Assembly (NCBI GenBank): GCA_047967505.1
Contig: CM106538.1
Direction: 5' to 3' (one strand)
Length of the DNA: 64,000 nucleotides
Origin: Dipteris shenzhenensis
Lineage: Eukaryota; Polypodiophyta; Polypodiopsida; Gleicheniales
Positions 56,886 through 64,000 of the stretch are shown piece by piece (positions within the stretch are counted from its first letter, which is position 1; the number at the start of each line of letters is the position of its first letter). Both the position numbers and the translations under genes were made by a program. Under the pieces are notes generated by a model. That model did not search any database. It was not told the DNA's origin and was given only the letters and a program-made list of their open reading frames with translations.

Positions 56886-57600
56886 AATGGAGGTGCTGAA
56901 TGATATAGGCATATTGTGTTGTTACTACAGGAAATTATTGGAGCCTGCAAAAGAAAATATGGACCCGAACCTTCTTCCTGTTAAACAAATGAAAGGATTG
57001 CTTTCTTGCGGTGTAGCAAAAGGTTTGATTGAGGAAAAAAAATACAAAACAGTCAAACGCAATGTTGTAGAGGACTTTGTATCCAATAATCAAGTTGATG
57101 GCACTATAATCCAAGAGGCTCTTGATGTTATTGGAGTTAGCAGGAAGGGATATAGTTCGATTTTCCATGCGACATCCTCAACTTTGAAAGATCAAAGGAT
57201 TAAACGAGTTTTACTGCCAAATCCAGCAACCGTATGGAGGATAAGAGGTCATTTGAATGAAAGTAGAGATGAATTTATTGGGCAATATATCCATATTGAA
57301 GAAATATTTCATGGTGTTAAAGGAACCACTGTGTATGATCCTTGGAACAATATATTTGTAGATCTACAACAACTTCAAAAAATAATGGTCGAGTTTTATG
57401 GAATAACATTTGAGGAGTGCAAAGGCATTTTGAAATTTGTTATCAAACTGGATGAGTGTGAGGTTGTAAAGGAAAAGAAAATGGAAAGAGTTACTATTAC
57501 ATTGATGAATGGAGCAATTGATACATCATTGACTGAAGCGAGTTCGAAGTATTTTAGTGTGCAGTCAGAGAAACACATATGGTGGTTAGACTCATTCCAG
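56886..57600 (+). CDS. Unknown four-exon protein (candidate transposase), exon 2
   Basis: 715-bp exon following acceptor AAAACAAG|A. It completes an Arg codon and then reads MEVLNDIGILCCYYRKLLEP. It ends SFQ before donor GTATGA, in phase 0. Conserved-looking blocks: LPNPATVWRIRGHLNES, TVYDPWNNIFVDLQQLQKIM and FVIKLDECEVV followed by MERVTITLMNGAID, then KYFSVQSEKHIWWLDSF. The hydrophobic strand ending in LDECE followed by two more strands would suit the first acidic residue of an RNase-H-like transposase core, but that is inference. Confidence 0.7.
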
Positions 57601-57687
57601 GTATGATCATTTTTTGTTTTATACTTGATTTTGGTCATTGTTTTCAAATCTATTATAGTAATACTTTTGTTTTCTATAATCTGGCAG

Positions 57688-58539
57688 GTGAAGACCGAAG
57701 ACCATGAAACACTAGATTGGGTGTTTCACCACATGGAAATACCAAGAATAATCAAAAGACAAGTGTAAGGCGAGAATCTCCATGTTGCAGGAAAAGGTGA
57801 TTTTCAAGTAGAGTGGCACATGGCCGAGGATCTTAAAACACTTCAGTGCATGTATAACATTAGTAAAGGAGGCAACTCAAAGTCTCCTTGTCTTTACTGC
57901 AAAGAATCAACTCAAGTAACGGATTCAAAATGGTGGAAGAGAGCACCTAATAGAGATAAAGTTGACCCTGACTTCAAGGCCATTCTGGACATTCCACTAT
58001 GTAATGTTCACATCTGCACATTGCATGGTCTATGTCAAATTATTGAGAAATTGGTATTTTTATATATTGGATTTGCTTGGAAACTTTGTCCCGAAAAAAA
58101 TAGAAAGGATGCTCTTCAAGCATTGGAAAAAGTGTTATCCGATATAGGTCTGCATGGAGGAGATGTTCAAATCACAAAGGATTTTAAAAAGTCTACCAAT
58201 GACAAGGAGATACCAATCAAGCCCTCTATTGGTGGTGTTAAGGCAAGAAGATTCTTGTCTCGACCCAAACACAGTAAGCAAGTAAGGCAAGGTAGAACAG
58301 TTTCAAAGATTAATTATGGATTGTGGAAGCAAGTCCATAATGCTGTGAAAGATCATGAGGCAGATGGGGAAGCACGAAATAGGAAGGCAGAGGTGTGGAG
58401 GTCTCTTGATCAACTCTTCATGTTCTGTGACAAAGTAACATGGACAAAGAGTGATTACAAGAACTTTGAGGAGGCAATTAAACATTTTGGGAAGTTAATG
58501 AAAGACGCGTGGACAGCCTGCAATATAACTCACTACATG
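57688..58539 (+). CDS. Unknown four-exon protein (candidate transposase), exon 3, with in-frame stop
   Basis: 852-bp exon (284 codons) between acceptor CTGGCAG|GTGAAG and donor ATG|GTAAGG, phase 0 at both ends. An in-frame TAA at 57766-57768 interrupts it after IIKRQV; the frame then runs on uninterrupted. After the stop come GDFQVEWHMAEDLKTLQCMY, a pair of cysteines (CLYCKES), CNVHICTLHGLCQIIEKLV and a basic region (RRFLSRPKHSKQVRQGR). The pattern of an acidic residue before a CxxC pair and a later His/Glu helix resembles DDE-type transposases with an inserted zinc finger. The stop makes this copy inactive unless read through. Confidence 0.7.
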
Positions 58540-58618
58540 GTAAGGTTCTGTCTTTTTCTTTTACTTAAGTGTGATCCTCTTTTTTTTATTACTTACTATG
58601 CATTCTTATGTCTTACAG

Positions 58619-58969
58619 CATATCATATACAACCACCTTCCCTATTTTGTCAAAAAGTATGGATGCCCAGCAATTTGGTCTACCCAAGGCATGCAGAAGT
58701 CTCACTACATGGCACGTAATGCATTTTTCAGACACACACAACACTATGGAGGGAGTCAAAAGGCAAATAGTCTGAAGGAAGTCTTCCAATGGTTTTACCG
58801 AGGCATACTACAGAGGCTGCATGCTAAAAGAAAAGTTGCTAGCTCCAAAATCAAGCTTGCTTTTCTTCTAGCCCAAAAGCAAAGACGAAGACAAGCTCTA
58901 GACAATTCAATTGCAGCAGAGAGACACAGACAATGGAGGGAATCGAAGATATTTAGAAACCATAAATGA
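58619..58969 (+). CDS. Unknown four-exon protein (candidate transposase), exon 4
   Basis: 351 bp from acceptor TCTTACAG|CAT to a TGA stop. It encodes HIIYNHLPYFVKKYGCPAIW, STQGMQKSHYMARNAFFRHT and a Lys/Arg/Gln-rich C-terminus (AQKQRRRQALDNS) that could bind DNA or act as a nuclear signal. With exons 1-3 the total is about 822 codons. All four exons join in frame, and the three introns are 83, 87 and 79 bp, short compared with the host gene. Confidence 0.7.
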   Translation, partial: HIIYNHLPYFVKKYGCPAIWSTQGMQKSHYMARNAFFRHTQHYGGSQKANSLKEVFQWFYRGILQRLHAKRKVASSKIKLAFLLAQKQRRRQALDNSIAAERHRQWRESKIFRNHK

Positions 58970-59318
58970 ACAAGTAAACATGAATAGGACTCATTTGTAA
59001 CTTATTGGTGTTATGTCCACATGTTTTCAAACTCATTCAATAGAAATTTTTTTTGTGGAAAAAGTGACTCTTGGTGTTATGCATGAAAAGTATTTCTTTT
59101 GTGAAACATATGATCTAAACTTAATACAATTTGTTCACAATTTCAATATATTGTTTGTTTAATATTTAACGACACCACTCTATGTAAATGTACAAATCAT
59201 TATATCTTCAACTTATTGTTCATTTATACAAGATCTTACCATATCAAAGACTTTGTACAAATCAGTTCAAATTTAATATAATGTTTGTGCTATATTTGAT
59301 GACTAAATCCTATTTCTC
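58970..59318. other. AT-rich spacer
   Basis: About 350 bp of AT-rich sequence between the ends of two convergent genes. It presumably holds the 3' untranslated regions of both. No element end was seen. Confidence 0.5.
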
Positions 59319-61253
59319 TCAGGGCCTGCCGATCGAAACTCTCTTTTTGATCTTGATTGGAGTCTTTTTCTTCTTTATTGGCTTGATGTCGACTGTCTGT
59401 TTATCAATGCTTGCCTCTATTGCTTGTCTGGGAGGGGTATCCTTTTCTTCAGCTGTCTCCACCTGTTCCTCTTCTTGGACTGTGTGGCCTGATGCAATCA
59501 TGGGTGGCTCTTGAAACCATATGAGCTGGTGTTTTCCATAGCCCTCCAGACATTTGGGCTCCTTAACACCACATGCTAATGCATAAGAAGTGTAAGACAA
59601 AAAGTAAGCGACCCTAGAGGCCTGCTTATTCACATAATCCCCAAATATATCTATGGCAGACAATCTCTCTATCAAAATGATCTTTTCCTTTTGCCATGAA
59701 AGAACATGTCTACCTAAAGCCTTGGACAAACATTTTAAGAAGTAAACAATGGCTTCTCCATTGTTGCTCAACTGCCTATGGTAAATCAAGATCTTGGCAC
59801 TGCCTAGATCATGAATATAATGAGCTAGGCCTGACATTTTGCGAAACCCAACCGACCTGCTTCCACTTGATCTCTGGAGGAATGTGTCATCCTCAATTCG
59901 TAGCTGCCACATATCAAAAGATTGGAGTGAGACAATACTCAACCTACAAAAACAAAGTTAAGCAGAAGTCAAAGTATTTGATTTGAAGTACCTTCTCATT
60001 TTCATCAGCAACAAGCAGTTCATCTTTCCAAAGATTTATCCCTCTCTCCTCTTGTCCAGCCTCTTCTTTAGGCTTTTCTGTGTATAGTGCTGAGAGATTC
60101 ATAGCTTCCTGTGTGAGTTAGAAGGCAGCTTCATCTGGCTCTTGGAACTTTTCAGCCTCTTTGAAACAAAATGTAAGGGCCTCTACAGGATCAAAAATTG
60201 TTTCCAAAGCCAGTAGTGAATGGTCATCCTCTATGCCAACCTCCTTGTCAAGCCTTGAAGCCTGGGCAATAAGGGAAATGGCATAGTCCTCCCTCAAATT
60301 GAACATACACTCTATATCATGGAGGAAAACATAATCTTTTCCACCAATCAAGACACCTGGAAGCATGGGCACTGCATAGTTGCCGCTCTGAACATCAAAA
60401 TCTTCAACTGGCTCTGCTCCCCTCAGAGTTTTTGTCCTCAGTTGAACAAGGTCAAGAGAAGCCACTTGCAGCCCCTCATCTTAAAGGTTGATATCTTCTT
60501 CTTGCTCTGCCATTTCTGTGACCAAAGAAACGTCCTCCTTTTCCTCTGCTTCAGATGTGTCTTCTTCTTCAATCTCCTGCCCTTATTCATCCAAAGACTC
60601 TTGACTGAAGACAATGTACATAAGAAATGCCATGGTTTCCTCAAGCACTCTGCACTTTCTGGTGTGCAAAGTACAGTTGAATTTATATTGATCAGGTAGG
60701 CTGTCAAATCTTTTGTTCACATGGTACCTTAGCCTGTCATTGGAGACAATATGATTTATATGCACAAAAACCTTTTCTCCTTCCACAATTCTTCCTGCCT
60801 CTGTCAATTCTTTGAAGGTATCCCAATAGTCTGAAAGAAAATCTTTATGATGCTCCAGTACAGAGCTCATTGTGAACTCCATGTTGAAAATACTGTGGTA
60901 TATATGGAAGTTACTCTGAGCCTTGAAACTCAAATAGGAGCAAATCTAGAGACTTGTCCTCTTCTGGTTCCATTTGTTTTTTGATGGAAGAATCATCACT
61001 CTGCTCTAGTCTCTTCTTTTTGCCTGTTCAAAAACTTATATACTATGAATTCTATATGCTGACATATGCAATCAGTGAATGCATTGGATATCACCAGATA
61101 ATTCCTTCATGACATCTCATGACTCACCTGGTGATTGCTGTGGTCTAATAATAGCAGCAGAAAAGTCCAGCTTCCTCTTGAAAGGTGGGGCCTGGGAGCC
61201 AGCTGTTCCAAAGCAAAAACATTTCTCATCATCAAGGAAGATTTCCACAGGGC
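59319..61253 (-). CDS. Unrecognised multi-exon gene
   Basis: Several minus-strand coding blocks in one direction. Block 61253-61128 (FSPVEIFLDDEKCFCFGT... RPQQSPG) ends at donor GTGAGT. Block about 61023-60950 starts at acceptor TTTTTGAACAG and reads KKKRLEQSDDSSIKKQMEPE. Blocks 60933-60583 (HKDFLSDYWDTFKEL, NDRLRYHVNKRFDSLP) and 60582-59995 share a frame with a few stops and include acidic runs (EIEEEDTSEAEEKED). The last block, 59943-59319, ends in a basic tail (KPIKKKKTPIKIKKRV). No domain was recognised. The 48-bp gap before the last block has GT-AG ends but is too short for a usual intron and does not keep the frame, so the model is uncertain. It may be a second gene of the DNA transposon. 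Confidence 0.45.
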
Positions 61254-61289
61254 TAAAGATAGCAAATTAATGAGGTAGAAGTGAGAACT

Positions 61290-61479
61290 AAATCAGACAT
61301 AGGAATTTGCAGCAAAACGCGATGGGAGACCATTTGGAAAATATAAAGCACTCTCCTCGCATTTTGTTGCAAATTCTCCAGTTCTGCTCATGTGCATGTC
61401 AAATCAAACACTAGGTTCATCTCAGTGATTCTTGGACACTATGATCTCATATGCAAGAGAAATGTTGGAGCTGAGTGAC
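61290..61479. repeat. ~200-bp tandem array, unit 1
   Basis: Runs from a GGAATTTGCAGCAAAACGCGA block to a GCTGAGTGA end. It is nearly the same as units 2 and 3 at 62322-62527 and 62528-62736. Within it an inverted pair about 45 bp apart (61302-61322 and 61357-61378) can form a hairpin. Confidence 0.88.
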
Positions 61480-61483
61480 TCAG

Positions 61484-62321
61484 ATTAGGAAAAAAGGGAG
61501 CTCATTTTAGGGCCCTATAAGAAATTCACTATTTTCTCTTTTCTCTCTCTACAAAAGCAAGAAAATATGGATACTTGCGTGAGAAATGTCAGTGTGAAAA
61601 GGAATAAATATATTCTTTCACATGCTTTACATTCAATGTTCATATAAGAGTAGCACTTTTCTGTGTAGAATTTGGTGATTCTGACACCGCAGGCGCGTCC
61701 GGAATTGCCCAAAATCCCAAAAACGGCACTGGAAATGCTAGAATCGAACATCCGGAGGCCCGGAAACGGCCAAAAAAGGCCGAAAAGTGAGATTTTTCAA
61801 AACGCGATTTGGCACCTTTTGAGACGCTGGAATCGGACATTTGGAATCTCAAAAGGTGCCAAATCGCGTTTTGCTGCAAATCTCACTTTTTGGCCTTTTT
61901 GGTCGTTTCTGGACCTCCGGATGTTCGATTCCAGCGTTTCCAGTGCCGTTTAATCTCAAAAGGTGCCAAATCGCGTTTTGCTGCAAATCTCACTTTTCGG
62001 CCTTTTTTGGCCGTTTCCGGGCCTCCGGATGTCCGATTTCAACATTTCCAGTGCCGTTTTTGGGGTTTTCGGCCGTTCCGGACGCAATCTGCGATGTCAG
62101 AATCACCAAATTCTGCACGGAAAATAAATTTTTAAAAGATTCAAATTAGATCACCTCATTAATGTGACATGCTTCTACGAACATATAGTACTATTTCTTT
62201 TTCTTATTTTTATCTTCTTTTGTTAAATTTTCAACGTTACGTTGGCCCACTCTTGATTGGTTGAGAGCCTATTTTCTCTCTCTTCTAAAAGGCCCTAAAA
62301 TGGGCTCCCTTTTTTTCTAAT
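61484..62321. mobile_element. Non-autonomous DNA transposon (MITE-like) with internal foldback
   Basis: 838 bp bounded by 31-bp terminal inverted repeats (61484-61514 and 62291-62321; 29 of 31 match) starting ATTAGRAAAAAAGGGAG. The left end is shared with the larger element at 55852. There is no coding capacity. The middle (61658-62119) is a long inverted repeat that is GC- and CpG-rich, unlike the AT-rich outer parts. It sits exactly between units 1 and 2 of a tandem array. A target duplication is not clear (CTCAG on the left, TT on the right). Confidence 0.85.
61658..62119. repeat. Long foldback inside the MITE
   Basis: The left arm (61660-61824) pairs with the right arm (61954-62117) over about 160 bp with high similarity. 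The segment between (61847-61950) is a further partial copy of the right arm, so the left arm has two possible partners. The centre is a perfect 26-bp inverted repeat (61799-61824 and 61847-61872) with a 22-base loop. A transcript would form a long hairpin. Confidence 0.88.
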
Positions 62322-62527
62322 TTAACTTTTCATGAGGAATGTGTCAACAACAGGAATTTGCAGCAAAATGCGATATGGGCTATTTAGAGATTTATAGACC
62401 ACTCTCCTCGCATTTTGTTGCAAATTCTCTAGTTCTGTTCATGTGCATGTCAAATCAAACACTAGGTTCATCTCAGTGATTCCTGGACACTACGATCTCA
62501 TATGCAAGAGAAATGCTGGAACTGAGT
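62322..62527. repeat. ~200-bp tandem array, unit 2
   Basis: Starts AACTTTTCATGAGGAATGTG and ends GAACTGAGTGA. It contains an inverted pair at 62353-62375 and 62396-62420. Confidence 0.9.
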
Positions 62528-62736
62528 GAAACTTTTCATGAGGAATGTGTCAACAACAGGAATTTGCAGCAAAATGCGATATGGGCTATTTAGAGATTTA
62601 TAAACCACTCTCCTCACATTTTGTCGCAAATTTCTAGTTTCTATTCATATCCATCTCCAATCAAATTCCTGGGTGATTTACCACATTCTTGGACAGTATA
62701 AATTAAAAATGTAACAAGAAGGGTGGAGCTGAGTGA
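62528..62736. repeat. ~200-bp tandem array, unit 3
   Basis: Starts AACTTTTCATGAGGAATGTG like unit 2. It is more diverged towards its end, which reads GGAGCTGAGTGA. It contains an inverted pair near 62557-62580 and 62612-62632. Confidence 0.88.
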
Positions 62737-64000
62737 AGACATTTGGACATCAAAAATCCAATGGATGGAAGAAATATATGTTTAAAAACATTGAAACCAA
62801 TCTAGAATTCTGACCTTTTTTTTCCTTTTCCATGCTGTTGGAGTTGCACTGGTAAATCTCCTGCTCTTTCACTAGCTTGAACTCTGCACTCTAGGTAACC
62901 TGGAGATCTAGCAGTGGTAGTAGTCTTCAGGCAGGTTGCAGTCTGGATGGAGTGTGCTGGGTAGGAAAGGATCAGAGAGAAGGAAATGGAAGATGCGAGG
63001 GTCGTGGCAGGGATGAAAGATTGGGAGGCAGGGGAGGGAAGAGTGGTTGTGGAATTGATTATGAAATCATGAATGGCACAAGTTCCAAGGCATAAAGTGT
63101 ACCTTTCATACATGCCAAATTTCAAACTCCAAGAGATCTGGGTCCCATCCACACGTGAAAAACGACTACATTCCACACGTGTGGGATTTAGAAGATGCCT
63201 TATTTGTATTTGCACTTATTAATGGTATCCTGTTTCAGACCTCTTGCCCTCCAATCTTTGCTCTCTTGCCTCCCTACCTCCATACTCTACAACATCAGCA
63301 TCCTGTCCAGCAGCACAGGTTACTCATCAGCAGCACAGCACATCCACAGATAGATTTCAGGTCAGTAACAATGGGTTCTCCCCTTAGTCCCTGCAATCTT
63401 CTTGCCTACAATAGAAACAATCCATCCTGCATGGAAATGCATAGACTCAAGTCAAGATAGAGAAATCACTGTAGGAATGCAGATCTTCAAGTGTGATATT
63501 TGCATGTGAGGGTAAAACTGTACTTATGGGTTCTTCCTTCAGTTTGTGCACACTTCTTGCCTTCCATAGACTCAATCCATCTTGCATGGTTATGCAAACA
63601 CCTTCAAATGACTGAAGGCATATTCCAGCATGCTGCCTCATGAATTTGCTGGAAAACGCGAGGAGAAGGCCTTAGGAATTTAAAACAGCTGAAATCGCGT
63701 TTTGTTGCAAATATTGAAATATTGCTTCATCAACCCCTGTCATTCTAGTTTTGTGACTTCCATAGCTATCCATGGCTGTAATCTTCTTGCATAAACTCCA
63801 TTCATACTGTATTTAGTTGTAGAGATAGAGAAATCACTGTAGGAATGCACCAGCATGTCATTTCAGGAATTTGCAGGAAAACATGATTTGGACCTGTTTG
63901 GAATTTCAAACTCCTCGTATCGCATTTTATTGCAAATTTCTCTATATTGCTTCATCTACCCCTGTGATTGCCTTTTTTTTGTCAAAACAGGTTCTCCATG
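62737..64000. repeat. Repeat-rich end of window, no gene
   Basis: No supportable coding frame. Two further hairpin pairs of the TTTGCAGSAAAAC type lie near 63642-63710 and 63869-63940. A 28-bp sequence beginning AGATAGAGAAATCACTGTAG occurs at about 63457 and again at about 63826. The stretch looks like diverged copies of the same repeat system as 61.3-62.7 kb. Confidence 0.6.

Noticed and set aside
56252-58969. hAT, Mutator or CACTA transposase
   Set aside because: No BED finger, hAT dimerisation motif, MULE core or CACTA ends could be seen; the family is left open.
61290-62736. CRISPR-like array (repeats with spacers)
   Set aside because: Units are about 200 bp with similar interiors, in a eukaryotic setting, with no leader or cas genes; they are an ordinary tandem array.
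62802-63215. Minus-strand 137-codon frame as a gene
   Set aside because: No recognisable motif, composition close to background, and it lies in repeat-rich sequence.

Overview
This window is nuclear DNA of a plant with large, transposon-filled introns. Evidence: spliced GT-AG genes, a plant-type DHHC palmitoyltransferase gene, Ty1/copia and Ty3/gypsy chromovirus elements primed by initiator tRNA-Met, L1-like LINEs, a Helitron and small DNA transposons. No rRNA, tRNA or CRISPR was seen. A seedless vascular plant (fern or lycophyte) is my best guess, but the sequence alone does not settle it.

Host gene. The one clear host gene is on the minus strand: a protein S-acyltransferase starting at 51184. 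Exon 1 is 50996-51184 and exon 2 is 50621-50867. Exon 3 is 17093-17184, after an intron of 33,436 bp that splits a Cys codon inside the DHHC domain. Intron 3 starts at 17092 and runs off the left edge, so the 3' exons are outside the window. Everything from 1 to about 50.6 kb is therefore intronic except exon 3.

Intron 3 (1-17092) holds a complete gag-only LTR element A (3166-5825, TSD CTCTT) and a complete but decayed 7.4-kb L1-like LINE (9335-16740, 13-bp TSD).

Intron 2 (17185-50620) is about 81% identified transposon by my boundaries. A second type of LINE, L2, is split by copia element D (17679-26104, TSD ACCTT). D is itself split by gag-only element B (20198-22769, TSD CATAC). Next come a second decayed L2 copy and an old gypsy element E. 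E is split by gag-only element C (34837-44042, TSD CAATG), and C is split by a young chromovirus F (35191-41953, TSD TCAGA). A third L2 fragment lies near 49 kb. A, B and C carry only a copia-type gag, with no pol, and so depend on another element.

Right of the gene (51.2-64 kb). After about 1.9 kb without genes there is a decayed Helitron whose helicase is followed by an endonuclease domain (53117-55851, minus), a Helentron-like arrangement. It is cut at 55852 by the terminal repeat of a DNA transposon. That element seems to encode an 822-codon, four-exon protein of unknown family (56252-58969, plus). The same terminal repeat bounds an 838-bp non-autonomous element (61484-62321), which contains a long foldback and sits between two units of a ~200-bp tandem array. 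A second unrecognised multi-exon gene lies at 59319-61253 (minus). A short motif (TTTGCAGCAAAACGCGA and variants) recurs as inverted pairs from 61.3 to 64 kb.

Features most worth following up: the giant intron inside a catalytic domain, the gag-only element family, the uncharacterised DNA transposon with its foldback derivative, and dense GTAC (CCGTAC) clusters in the leaders of otherwise unrelated elements.
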